Below are positions 44,605 through 53,626 of a DNA stretch of 64,000 nucleotides, in pieces. This DNA comes from Ktedonobacter racemifer DSM 44963. GTDB taxonomy: Bacteria > Chloroflexota > Ktedonobacteria > Ktedonobacterales > Ktedonobacteraceae. Location of the stretch: assembly GCF_000178855.1 (NCBI RefSeq), contig NZ_ADVG01000005.1:1-64000 (forward strand), given 5' to 3'. The position numbers and the translations under genes are program-made. Positions within the stretch are counted from its first letter, which is position 1. Each line of letters starts with the position of its first letter. Under the pieces are notes generated by a model that made no database searches, was not told where the DNA came from, and saw nothing but the letters and a program-made list of their open reading frames with translations.

Positions 44605-45472
44605 TACTGTCAACTTGGCTATGGGCTTGACCAGAAAACAAATCTTGTGACAGAGTGCGAGCATGAAAACAAACACCACTGCTCCCGACTACAAAGGGTT
44701 CCGTTTCCCTTCTGAGATTATCAGCCACGCGGTTTGGTTGTATTTCCGCTTCTCACTCAGTTATCGTGATGTTGAGGAACTTTTGGCCCAGCGAGGGATC
44801 GTCGTGACCTATGAAACAGTGCGCCAGTGGTGCCAGAAGTTTGGGCAAACCTATGCCAATGAACTGAAACGCCGTCATGGAAAGCGAGGAGACACGTGGC
44901 ACTTAGATGAGGTCTTCCTCAAAATCAACGGGAAAACCCACTCCCTGTGGCGGGCGGTTGATCAGGATGGCAATGTGCTTGATATCCTCGTCCAAAGCCG
45001 GCGCAACAAGCATGCTGCCAAAAAGTTCTTTCGTAAATTGCTCAAAGGCTTGCAATACGTGCCGCGGGTTATCATTACCGACAAACTCGCTAGCTACGCC
45101 GCCGCCAAGAGGGACATCATGCACAGTGTCGAGCACCGCCAGCATAAGGGCTTGAACAATTGTGCGGAACGTTCGCACCAACTAACCAGGCAACGAGAGT
45201 GCACCATGCGACGCTTCACATCCCCTGGCCATGCGCAACGCTTCCTCTCTGCGTTTGGTCCGATCTCCGATCATTTTCGGCCCAAACGCCACCGTCTGAA
45301 CGCCTCGGTCTCTCGTGCCCTCATGCAGGATCGCTTCCAGGTTTGGAATGAGGTAACCAGCGGGAAAACAGCAGCTTAAGAGAAAACCACTCTTCTCAAC
45401 CTTCCACCTTCTCCTTTCCTCTCATCATTCTTTTCAGAAAGGCTCTTCCATTATCTCGCTAAGTTGACAATA
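44605..45472 (+). mobile_element. IS6-family insertion sequence, copy 1
   Basis: 868 bp between TACTGTCAACTTGGC (44605) and the inverse-like GCTAAGTTGACAATA ending 45472. It is nearly identical to 50380-51246. The flanks show no target duplication. The left flank is the broken WD40 gene; the right flank is another IS6 remnant. Confidence 0.85.
44663..45379 (+). CDS. IS6-family transposase, copy 1
   Basis: A 238-aa DDE enzyme with HTH FSLSYRDVEELLAQRGIVVT and catalytic motifs WHLDEVFLKINGKTH (first Asp), VIITDKLASYAAAKRD (second Asp) and NNCAERSHQLTRQRE (Glu). Full length and intact. It differs from copy 2 by one Cys/Arg change near the Glu motif and one Lys/Arg change near the C-terminus. 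Confidence 0.88.
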   Translation: MKTNTTAPDYKGFRFPSEIISHAVWLYFRFSLSYRDVEELLAQRGIVVTYETVRQWCQKFGQTYANELKRRHGKRGDTWHLDEVFLKINGKTHSLWRAVDQDGNVLDILVQSRRNKHAAKKFFRKLLKGLQYVPRVIITDKLASYAAAKRDIMHSVEHRQHKGLNNCAERSHQLTRQRECTMRRFTSPGHAQRFLSAFGPISDHFRPKRHRLNASVSRALMQDRFQVWNEVTSGKTAA

Positions 45473-45803
45473 TCTCTCAAAGCCAGCGGGATCCTTTCCT
45501 CATCAGTTGAATTGCGACAAGTCAAATACTTGAATAATCTCATAGAACAAGACCACCGTTTCATCAAACGACTGGTCAAGCCAGGAATGGGTTTCTTTTC
45601 GTTCGAAACAGCTTGGCGAACATTACAGGGGTATGAGGCAATGAACATGATCAGAAAGGGACAGGTACAGGGAGTGAGCAAAGGTCACAGCACACACCAG
45701 GCTGCATTCATTGCTGAATTGTTTGGGATAGCCGTCTAAACTCAAGAATATGCCAGGGCACTCCCGTTTCTTGTATTCCTCTCGGCGTTTTTGCAACACA
45801 ACC
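45473..45803 (+). pseudogene. 3' part of another IS6-family element (IS240-like)
   Basis: The frame opens at the IS boundary and reads VELRQVKYLNNLIEQDHRFI (catalytic Glu), KRLVKPGMGFFSFETAW, YEAMNMIRKGQVQG and LFGIAV, stop at 45739. The IS right end TTTTTGCAACACAACC follows at 45788-45803. The same IS left a shorter remnant at 5680-5844. Confidence 0.8.
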
Positions 45804-45804
45804 G

Positions 45805-46527
45805 GTCCGCGTGCGTTGCCTTGTCGGATGGTTGCAACTTGTCGCCCCATTTGCGAGGCGCACCGCGTTTGCCTGTTGGGGGAGGAGCGGGGCGGTAAAA
45901 ACAGCGATTGCCTTTGAGTCGGATCAAGGTTCCTGTGATCGGCAAGCCACTGAGTTGACACCACAACCAGGCCGAGTCATACCCGCGATCCATGTAGGCC
46001 AGGGTGTTTTTCGGGAGGTGCGGAGCCAGACGCGCCAGTTGGAGAGCGGCCACCTGGGCCGCAGTGGTCGAGGTCTCGATGCGACGTTGGTCCAGGACAT
46101 AGGTCCAGCTCCCTGGGGTTGCTGGCAGGGCGACCACTGTCGAAAACTGCCACCCGTAGGTAATGGCCTGTTCTCCATCCGGCAAATTTGGTACCTTTTG
46201 CCCGCTGCGATCCGGCGAGGTCACCGCTTTGGGACGCGCAATGTTGCTGGCATCTATGCCAATGCGCAAGGGCTGATCCAGGGCTGGTCGAGCGAGGTAC
46301 TCAAGAAACAACTCGCGCAAACGGCCCTCGTCGATTTTGCCGTCCGACAAGGCTTCATAGACACTGTCCCACGTCCGTTGAAAATGCGGCGACAGCGACA
46401 ATTCGATCAGCGATTGAGCCTCACACTCGCTCAGCAGTGCGTCCAACAAGTTGAACAAGGCGTCTTTTCCCTGGAGAAAGCAGCCGTACACGGCGTGACG
46501 AAATTCGTTCCATGTGTTAAGGTGCAT
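45805..46527 (-). pseudogene. DDE transposase (IS4-like), C-terminally truncated
   Basis: Begins MHLNTWNEFRHAVYGCFLQG at 46527. It contains LRIGIDASNIARPKA (first Asp) and LAYMDRGYDSAWLWCQLSGL (second Asp region), then is cut at 45804 by the end of the IS6 remnant; the last residues before the stop at 45742 belong to that IS. The Glu-containing half is missing. The element's outer end lies somewhere in 46528-46620. Confidence 0.65.
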
Positions 46528-46649
46528 TCGAGCAAGCTCCTGCGTATTCGTAATACAGGAACCTTACTCGCTTGGGTGGCTTTTCGCAAGGGAGGCCACC
46601 CAGTTCTTAGTTAGTCCAAACTAGAAAAGATCGAGGGAGTTTTTAATAC

Positions 46650-47471
46650 ATGAAATGCACGATTCGGGATATACCTATCAATTATGAATCCTACGGATCT
46701 GGTCTACCTATCATTTTGATCCATGGAAATACGCCAGATCATCGTCTCATGAAAGGTTGCATGGAACCTCTTTTTGCACAGCGGATTGGCTGGCAACGTA
46801 TCTATTTTGATTTGCCCGGCATGGGACAGACTCCTGGTAGTGAGCATATCAAGAGCACTGATGATATGCTGGATGTCGTGATAGATTTTATCGATGCGGT
46901 TATCCATGAGCAACCCTTTCTGATTGCAGGTACATCGTATGGGGGCTATCTCAGCCGAGGAGTGCTCAAGCGCAGATTCACTCAGGTTGCGGGAATGGCA
47001 CTCATCTGCCCGGTTATTCTCGGAGAATGGAGTCAGCGAGACCTCCCTCCACGTACCGTGCTGGTCGAAAATGCCCAATTATTGGCTTCACTGGACCCGG
47101 CTGATGCGGAGGTATATGGCTCGATGGCGGTGGTACAGAATGAATCGAACTGGCGGCGTTATCGAGATGAGATTCTCTCGGGGATCAGGATTGCTGATGA
47201 AGCGTTTCTTCAAAAGCTGAGTCAGCGTTATAGTTACTCGTTTGATGTTGATGACCTTCCACAACCTTTCTCCAGGCCTGTCGTGATCCTTGTCGGAAGA
47301 CAGGATCATGTCACAGGCTATCGGGATGCCTGGCGTATTTTGGAAAACTATCCTCGTGGCACCTTCGCTGTATTAGATCGTGCTGGCCATAATGCGCACA
47401 TTGAGCAAAGCCAGCTCTTTCAGGCTTTGGTCTGTGAATGGCTCGATCGGGTGCGGGAATCCATCTCGTGA
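46650..47471 (+). CDS. Alpha/beta hydrolase
   Basis: 273 aa from ATG 46650, GAGGGAG about 12 bases upstream. The oxyanion loop is LIHGNTPDHR, the nucleophile is Ser96 in GTSYGGY, the acid is in LVGRQDHVTGY and the His in DRAGHNAHIEQ: a full triad with standard spacing. Probable esterase or C-C hydrolase of unknown substrate. The MFS gene follows by about 100 bases on the same strand. Confidence 0.85.
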   Translation: MKCTIRDIPINYESYGSGLPIILIHGNTPDHRLMKGCMEPLFAQRIGWQRIYFDLPGMGQTPGSEHIKSTDDMLDVVIDFIDAVIHEQPFLIAGTSYGGYLSRGVLKRRFTQVAGMALICPVILGEWSQRDLPPRTVLVENAQLLASLDPADAEVYGSMAVVQNESNWRRYRDEILSGIRIADEAFLQKLSQRYSYSFDVDDLPQPFSRPVVILVGRQDHVTGYRDAWRILENYPRGTFAVLDRAGHNAHIEQSQLFQALVCEWLDRVRESIS

Positions 47472-47574
47472 ACATCAAGGCCGCATTCTGAGTATTCGTA
47501 GTTAGATTGTGTTTCATGGGAATCTGCCAGGCAGTGCTGGTTCGGTTCCTGTCCTGTTAGAAAGATATATTGCC

Positions 47575-48807
47575 GTGAAGAATGAATATACACACCAGGA
47601 GTTGGCCGTTTTGGGAGCGGAAACGGTACAAGAAGATAACCCTGCACCGCTCGACCGCCGCCTGGTTTGGATGATGGCGGTAGCCTGTACACTCTCTATC
47701 GCCAATCTCTACTATGTCCAGCCGCTCCTGGCTGAGATGGGTCAGAGCTTTCGTGTCTCTGTGAACCAGATTGGATTTGTTGCAACGCTGATGCAGTTTG
47801 GCTTTGCGGCAGGTCTGCTGTTGGTTGTGCCATTAGGTGATAGATACAATCGGCGCACTTTAATCGTGAGCATGTTGGGGGTCGTAACGCTTGCGCTTAT
47901 CCTGGTTGCGCTGGCACCGACCGTGACGGTGTTAACTCTCGCCGGGTTTTTGTTAGGGTTTGCCACCGTGGTTCCGCAGATCATTGTGCCCCTGGCGGCC
48001 AGCCTGGCAGCTCCATTTGAGCGTGGGAAAGTTATCGGGACGGTGATGAGTGGCTTATTGATTGGTATTCTGTTGGCGCGTACGTTCAGCGGCCTGATTG
48101 GAGCGTATCTGGGATGGCGGGCGGTCTATTGGAGTGCTGCCGTCATCATGATCGTGCTGGCTCTTGCCCTGCGCTTTCTTTTGCCAAAGGATCAGCAACG
48201 TTCAACCATGAGCTATGGGCAACTCCTCCGTTCACTTGGAAGCCTGATTCGCACTGAGCCGATCTTGCGCGAGGCTGGAGTCTTTTATGCACTGTCATTT
48301 GGTGCATTTAGCGCTTTCTGGGTTACCTTGACGTTTATGTTGCAGTCGCCACCGTATCATTATGGTAGCGAAGTCGCCGGGCTGTTTGGCCTGGTAGGGG
48401 TAGTGGGCGCGTTTGCGGCCTCTTTTGTTGGCAGACTTGCTGATCGTTTGAACATTCGTCATGTGACCGGCTTAGCGCTCCTGATTGTGCTGTGCTCGTT
48501 CATCTGTATGTGGCTAACTGGATACTGGCTCTGGGGTCTCATTGTTGGCGTGATTCTGCTGGATCTAGGTGTGCAGGGGACCCATATATCGAATCAGACG
48601 CGTGTCTATAGCCTCGATCCTGAAGCACGCAATCGTCTGAATACCGTCTATATGGTGACAGGCTTCATCGGTGGCGCGCTTGGCTCATACCTGGGTACAT
48701 GGGGTTGGAGTCTTGCTGGTTGGAATGGCGTGTGTAGTGTCGGCTGCATCTTGCTGGTTGCCGCTCTGGTGGTGTATGCAATCAATAGCAAACGCAAATC
48801 TGGGTAG
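47575..48807 (+). CDS. MFS transporter (drug exporter-like)
   Basis: 410 aa from GTG 47575 (AGAAAGA upstream); an in-frame GTG at 47509 is also possible. Twelve helices, with the motif LLLVVPLGDRYNRRTLIVSM between helices 2 and 3 and GRLADRLNIRHV in the second half. This resembles the DHA1/YnfM-like group of sugar or drug exporters. Beginning MMAVACTLSIANLYYVQPLL is characteristic. It may be co-transcribed with the hydrolase. Confidence 0.82.
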   Translation: MKNEYTHQELAVLGAETVQEDNPAPLDRRLVWMMAVACTLSIANLYYVQPLLAEMGQSFRVSVNQIGFVATLMQFGFAAGLLLVVPLGDRYNRRTLIVSMLGVVTLALILVALAPTVTVLTLAGFLLGFATVVPQIIVPLAASLAAPFERGKVIGTVMSGLLIGILLARTFSGLIGAYLGWRAVYWSAAVIMIVLALALRFLLPKDQQRSTMSYGQLLRSLGSLIRTEPILREAGVFYALSFGAFSAFWVTLTFMLQSPPYHYGSEVAGLFGLVGVVGAFAASFVGRLADRLNIRHVTGLALLIVLCSFICMWLTGYWLWGLIVGVILLDLGVQGTHISNQTRVYSLDPEARNRLNTVYMVTGFIGGALGSYLGTWGWSLAGWNGVCSVGCILLVAALVVYAINSKRKSG

Positions 48808-49071
48808 TGACTCTTGATAGGAGTGGTAGAATCAAGGTCAGAAGGGCTGACGTGATGCGCCGATGCATGGTGGTGAGCACTGGCCGTCTGCGCGCCTGCC
48901 CGATCCTGCACTCTCGATGTGTGGCGCTTAGTCACAACACGATTCGCGGAGCTGCCAGTGGCTCGCCGCTCAATGTGGAACTTTGTGTAAAAAAAGAGAT
49001 ATATAGCATGGAAAGTGCGTGATGGCTTGAAAAGTGATTGAGCTATTTTTCAACCCATCACACACTGTTTG

Positions 49072-50214
49072 TTAAAAAGCGGGACGGTTCTCCAAGCGGT
49101 GAACAAGATCCCAGAACTCTCCATCCCCTTGCAAAATCTGGCCCGCGCCCATGCCCTGGCCTGCATCAAGAGAAACCAATGTACAACTCCCCTCGTATGC
49201 ATCGACATTCATAAGAACCGGCAGATCCCACTGCGTAAAGCTAAACGTGTACCACTTCCCTTTCCCAGCCACCTTATCCTCTCCCAGTGGACAATTGGGC
49301 TGTGCTTTCCCTACTGGCAACGCCCAAATCTTCGTGTAAAGCTGCTGCCTCAATCCCGCGTCAGCAATCGTGCTCTGCCGGGCGGCGCCACTCCCCGGCT
49401 GGAGATCCAGAGTAAGCCGATCGGGATGCGCCAGCGCGAAGGGAGTCGCGGCCAGCGTCTGCTCGAAGAGGTGCTTGAACTGACCGTTCATAACAAAGGT
49501 TCCACTGCGAGACTGGTAGTTCCCCTCAAGCGAAATGGTGTTACATGTTTTGTCAATAACAGAGTGAATTGCTTGATTTGCTGTGTGGAAAACAAGTTGG
49601 TATTCGTGGAGTGACTCTGGTGAGCAATTCCCATTCTGGGGAGCCAGCGGGAGCGCGAGGATAGCATCGTACAGGCGCTGCACCGTCTCAACCGACGTAA
49701 TCTGCGCAGCCTGAGGCGGCTGATCGAGCTGCAAGGTATGCAGGATAGCAAGCTGTTCCGGCCTGGCAACTGGCGTGGCCTTAGAAATGGCCTGGTCCAA
49801 CTGCGTCCAGAAATCATTTGTGGACTGCCGATCTGTTGATTCTCCTGCGATAGAGACTGGTTTGCAGCCATAATCTGCAGCCACAACCGTCGCCAGGGTC
49901 TTCGTCCCTTGCTGGAAGGTCAGGGTATAGGGAAACCCACCATCCGCTGTACAGGCAATGGTCTGGGGCATTGGCGGCAGGGCAAAGATGGTCGAATAGA
50001 GGTGTTGCACCTGCGTGGCAACGTTCAGGGTCACCACGCGTTTGCTTTGCGCCGGATCAAGGGCAGGCCTCTCAAAATTGATACGCACACTGTCGGGACT
50101 GCCGGCAGGTCCAGGACCTGCCGCCTGAGACCCTGCATTCATCCCACAGCCACTTAATCCGACCAGGAATGCCAGCAATAAGGCGGGCAGGAGAGTGGGT
50201 ATGTGTTTGTTCAA
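49072..50214 (-). CDS. Secreted lipoprotein with three repeated domains
   Basis: 380 aa from a TTG at 50214, chosen because AAGGAG lies eight bases upstream. A lipoprotein signal peptide is clear (LLPALLLAFLVGLSGC, lipobox LSGC), so the mature protein is anchored outside the membrane. Three copies of a domain of about 110 residues follow, each with the pattern LY-x-x-I-x-ALP, a Cys, a hydrophobic strand and a later Cys (LYSTIFALPPMPQTIAC; LYDAILALPLAPQNGNC; LYTKIWALPVGKAQPNC). Function unknown. The paired Cys in each domain may form disulphides. It is convergent with the MFS gene. Confidence 0.78.
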   Translation of the reverse strand: MNKHIPTLLPALLLAFLVGLSGCGMNAGSQAAGPGPAGSPDSVRINFERPALDPAQSKRVVTLNVATQVQHLYSTIFALPPMPQTIACTADGGFPYTLTFQQGTKTLATVVAADYGCKPVSIAGESTDRQSTNDFWTQLDQAISKATPVARPEQLAILHTLQLDQPPQAAQITSVETVQRLYDAILALPLAPQNGNCSPESLHEYQLVFHTANQAIHSVIDKTCNTISLEGNYQSRSGTFVMNGQFKHLFEQTLAATPFALAHPDRLTLDLQPGSGAARQSTIADAGLRQQLYTKIWALPVGKAQPNCPLGEDKVAGKGKWYTFSFTQWDLPVLMNVDAYEGSCTLVSLDAGQGMGAGQILQGDGEFWDLVHRLENRPAF

Positions 50215-50379
50215 AATAAAAGCTCCTTGGGTTCTAGGAGAGAAGAGTGCCACAGCTTCTTCTCTCTAGAGGAGACGTAGAAGCGTGTGGATTTGTTCCA
50301 ATTGGTTGGATCCTCTACTCATGCTTCAGCACCACCCACGTCAGTAGCATACTAATCCGCTCACGATACCTTTTTAGGA

Positions 50380-51246
50380 TACTGTCAACTTGGCTATGGG
50401 CTTGACCAGAAAACAAATCTTGTGACAGAGTGCGAGCATGAAAACAAACACCACTGCTCCCGACTACAAAGGGTTCCGTTTCCCTTCTGAGATTATCAGC
50501 CACGCGGTTTGGTTGTATTTCCGCTTCTCACTCAGTTATCGTGATGTTGAGGAACTTTTGGCCCAGCGAGGGATCGTCGTGACCTATGAAACAGTGCGCC
50601 AGTGGTGCCAGAAGTTTGGGCAAACCTATGCCAATGAACTGAAACGCCGTCATGGAAAGCGAGGAGACACGTGGCACTTAGATGAGGTCTTCCTCAAAAT
50701 CAACGGGAAAACCCACTCCCTGTGGCGGGCGGTTGATCAGGATGGCAATGTGCTTGATATCCTCGTCCAAAGCCGGCGCAACAAGCATGCTGCCAAAAAG
50801 TTCTTTCGTAAATTGCTCAAAGGCTTGCAATACGTGCCGCGGGTTATCATTACCGACAAACTCGCTAGCTACGCCGCCGCCAAGAGGGACATCATGCACA
50901 GTGTCGAGCACCGCCAGCATAAGGGCTTGAACAATTGTGCGGAACGTTCGCACCAACTAACCAGGCAACGAGAGCGCACCATGCGACGCTTCACATCCCC
51001 TGGCCATGCGCAACGCTTCCTCTCTGCGTTTGGTCCTATCTCCGATCATTTTCGGCCCAAACGCCACCGTCTGAACGCCTCGGTCTCTCGTGCCCTCATG
51101 CAGGATCGCTTCCAGGTTTGGAATGAGGTAACCAGCGGGAGAACAGCAGCTTAAGAGAAAACCACTCTTCTCAACCTTCCACCTTCTCCTTTCCTCTCAT
51201 CATTCTTTTCAGAAAGGTCTTCCATTATCTCGCTAAGTTGACAATA
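50380..51246 (+). mobile_element. IS6-family insertion sequence, copy 2
   Basis: 867 bp, same orientation and nearly the same sequence as 44605-45472, one base shorter in the 3' non-coding part. No target duplication. On its right a truncated gene end (51255-51385) begins at once. Confidence 0.85.
50438..51154 (+). CDS. IS6-family transposase, copy 2
   Basis: 238 aa, intact, same catalytic motifs as copy 1 (WHLDEVFLKI, VIITDKLAS, NNCAERSHQ). It has Arg where copy 1 has Cys after RQRE. The near identity of the two copies means recent duplication. Confidence 0.88.
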   Translation: MKTNTTAPDYKGFRFPSEIISHAVWLYFRFSLSYRDVEELLAQRGIVVTYETVRQWCQKFGQTYANELKRRHGKRGDTWHLDEVFLKINGKTHSLWRAVDQDGNVLDILVQSRRNKHAAKKFFRKLLKGLQYVPRVIITDKLASYAAAKRDIMHSVEHRQHKGLNNCAERSHQLTRQRERTMRRFTSPGHAQRFLSAFGPISDHFRPKRHRLNASVSRALMQDRFQVWNEVTSGRTAA

Positions 51247-51254
51247 TCTCAGTG

Positions 51255-51385
51255 ATGAGGATATCCCCATGGAGTCGAAAGAGCAGGCTATTGAAGAGAT
51301 CCGTAAGGCAGCGGAAAAGTCCGGTTACGCCAAGCAGGTTCAAGAAGAGGCTCGTAAACGTGAGCACGGCGAAAAAAATCGTTAG
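51255..51385 (+). pseudogene. 3' end of a truncated gene
   Basis: The frame opens at the IS6 edge (SDEDIPMESKEQAIEEIRKA) and runs to TAG 51385. It encodes about 43 residues of charged helix ending RKREHGEKNR. An ATG at 51269 has no ribosome binding site. Family not recognised. Confidence 0.45.
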
Positions 51386-51495
51386 CCTCTCCCTCCTTGC
51401 TCAGCGCTGTGTGCTGTACTAATTCACCTATATCGGGGCGCATCACATGAGCGATGCCCCCGATTTTTTTGCCTGAAAATGTCGCTGTTCTGCTT

Positions 51496-52611
51496 CTATA
51501 CCAGCCGTACCGCCTCACCAAAAGGGACAGTTTGCAGCGAAATCCCTCCTGGCGTCAGGACCCACAGAACTGGCAGCGATCCCTCTTGCTCTGGAAATGT
51601 ACCATATCCGTCGGTCAGGTAGACACATACGCCTGCCTGGTTGGGATCATGCTCTTTCTCAATGGCTTCAAAGAAAGGGCGAAAGCTGGTACCACCTCCA
51701 CCGACCGGCTTGGGCAGGTGCGACGGGTCCTGACTCGTCAGCTCATAGGGACCATAGCAACTCGCGTCGGCATAATATAAGTGGGCCTCCAGGTGTGGAT
51801 AGGCCTGGAGGATGCCTCGAACCTCGCTCAAAAAGAGGGAGAGTAGCTTGTTGTCGATGGAGCCACTGGTGTCAACGGCGATATAGACACGTACTGACTC
51901 CCCTTGAAGCGTTTCCAGGTAGAGGCCACGTCCTACAAAGCGCCGGTCAAAGCCCTGAAAGTCGTTGGGTGTCTGGACCAGGAAGCGCCAGAGGTAGCTG
52001 CGCCAGTCCAGTTGAGCCGGGTTGAGGTGCGACAGCTCACGCTCCATTCCAAGTGGAAAGTTTCCCTGTCCCAGCATCTCCGCGAGCGTCTTTGCGTGCT
52101 GTAACGCCTGGCGCCAGTGCTGCTCAAGCTCGGCATAGGTTGGATGACCTGGGCCATCCATGGGTAGCAGATCGCCTACATGTAGCGTATATTTCCTGGC
52201 TTGCGTTTGAAGAATGTGATAGATCTCTTCGACGCTCAGGTGCTCCAGTTTTGTGTCACGTATATGCCCTGGCGGTAGTTCTAAGCCCTCTTGAGCCAGG
52301 ACCATACCATTGACTACGATATCCGCCGCGATATTCCACATGAGTGGCTCGCGTGTGCCACATCTGGGAACGTGTAGTAGGGCCGCGTGCAGTACTTCAT
52401 GCGCTATCAATCCTAGTCGCTGCTTAGGCGTCAGTGTTTGCCAGAAGTTAGCATTGAGAAAGATGTTTTTACCATCCGTGGCCGCTGTGGGAATGCGCGT
52501 CGTAATCTCAATCTGGGCGAAGAGCGTCAGCGTGGCGAAGAATGGTGCGCGCAGGCGCAGTTGTAAGATGGTTGCGCTGATCTGCCGTTGTAGCTCTGTG
52601 TTCTGCTCCAT
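51496..52611 (-). CDS. VWA-like protein with metallopeptidase-like N-terminus (DUF2201)
   Basis: 371 aa. The N-terminal half has the zinc-peptidase-like motif LIAHEVLHAALLH (HExxH, about residue 69). The C-terminal half is a von Willebrand A-type domain with a MIDAS-like pattern: DTSGSID (about 245), GGGGTSFRP, and LTDGYG. Such pairs work with MoxR AAA ATPases as remodelling machines, acting on metal-containing or multi-subunit targets. It begins 6 bases after the stop of the AAA gene, so the operon is tight. Last gene of the operon. Confidence 0.82.
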   Translation of the reverse strand: MEQNTELQRQISATILQLRLRAPFFATLTLFAQIEITTRIPTAATDGKNIFLNANFWQTLTPKQRLGLIAHEVLHAALLHVPRCGTREPLMWNIAADIVVNGMVLAQEGLELPPGHIRDTKLEHLSVEEIYHILQTQARKYTLHVGDLLPMDGPGHPTYAELEQHWRQALQHAKTLAEMLGQGNFPLGMERELSHLNPAQLDWRSYLWRFLVQTPNDFQGFDRRFVGRGLYLETLQGESVRVYIAVDTSGSIDNKLLSLFLSEVRGILQAYPHLEAHLYYADASCYGPYELTSQDPSHLPKPVGGGGTSFRPFFEAIEKEHDPNQAGVCVYLTDGYGTFPEQEGSLPVLWVLTPGGISLQTVPFGEAVRLV

Positions 52612-52617
52612 GGTCTG

Positions 52618-53616
52618 TTACCCTAACAAGGACATATAATCGCTGAGCATCTGCTGGAGACGCTTGTCTCTCTGCACCAGGATGGCCAGTTTCCCCAGCT
52701 CGTTGCGTGCCTGGACCAGTTTGAAGAGGTCGGTCGCAAAGAATTGTATCCACTCGGCGCTTGCCTTCTCGCTGATCCACTGGAAGGCACTATAACTCTC
52801 CTGCATATTCGCTGCGCGTAGCGTAAGCGCCGTGGTGAGCGCATAGCGTAAAGATGGCTCTTTGGGAAAGGCTATTTTTTGTCCATTCCCCTTGAGAATC
52901 GTGGCCACATCTGGAAACTGGTTATAAATAGCGCAGAACGCCTGGAATTCAGCCGCCGCTGCCTGCCCAATTACTGGATCAATTGGTAGCTCCGCGTGAT
53001 AGAGCTGTGAGGCCATCATCCATGAGCGGGGCGAGGGCCAGGCTGGCTGTTGGGGATCAATTCGGTGCAGGAGTCCAGGCCGGAAGGAGAGAAATGCAAG
53101 CAAGCGCTCATGTAGATTATGGGCTATGGCGTAGGCCTTAAAGCTCTCGAAATGTGGTTCCACCACCAGGTGGACAAAACGGTTCGCCAGGGGCGTGGGC
53201 ATCTCAAAGACCGAGGCGCGATCCTCTTTGCGGTTGCCTGCCGCCCAGATGAACCAGCCCTCAGGCACGGTATATGAGCCAACTTTGCGGTCGAGAATAA
53301 GCTGCTGCGCCATTCCCTGCATTGCCGGAGGCGCCATATTGAGTTCATCCAGGAAGAGAATGCCCGCGCCCTCGCGTGGCAGGAACTCCGGCGGATACCA
53401 GCGCGAAATGCCGTTTTCGGCTACTGGTAGGCCGCGCAGGTCGGTGGGTGCAAGCTGCGAGAGGCGCACGTCGATGAGGTCAATGCCATGGGCCTGTGCT
53501 GTCTGGGCCACTATGCTCGATTTGCCAATGCCTGGTGGTCCCCAGAGCATCGTGCTGAGCATCAGGCGTCGCTCGACCAGGGTATGCAGAAAGTGCGAAA
53601 GGGCTTCTGGTGTCAT
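52618..53616 (-). CDS. MoxR-type AAA+ ATPase
   Basis: 332 aa. Walker A GPPGIGKSS (about residues 26-34), Walker B ILFLDELN (about 88-95), sensor 1 FIWAAGNRKEDRA and an arginine-finger region PTPLANRFVHLVVEP. The lid helix is rich in Arg/Trp (WPSPRSWMMASQL). MoxR ATPases act as chaperones together with VWA proteins. The next gene encodes the VWA partner and the gene before encodes an LRV-repeat protein only 10 bases away, which may provide substrate binding. Confidence 0.87.
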   Translation of the reverse strand: MTPEALSHFLHTLVERRLMLSTMLWGPPGIGKSSIVAQTAQAHGIDLIDVRLSQLAPTDLRGLPVAENGISRWYPPEFLPREGAGILFLDELNMAPPAMQGMAQQLILDRKVGSYTVPEGWFIWAAGNRKEDRASVFEMPTPLANRFVHLVVEPHFESFKAYAIAHNLHERLLAFLSFRPGLLHRIDPQQPAWPSPRSWMMASQLYHAELPIDPVIGQAAAAEFQAFCAIYNQFPDVATILKGNGQKIAFPKEPSLRYALTTALTLRAANMQESYSAFQWISEKASAEWIQFFATDLFKLVQARNELGKLAILVQRDKRLQQMLSDYMSLLG

Positions 53617-53626
53617 GGATTATTCC

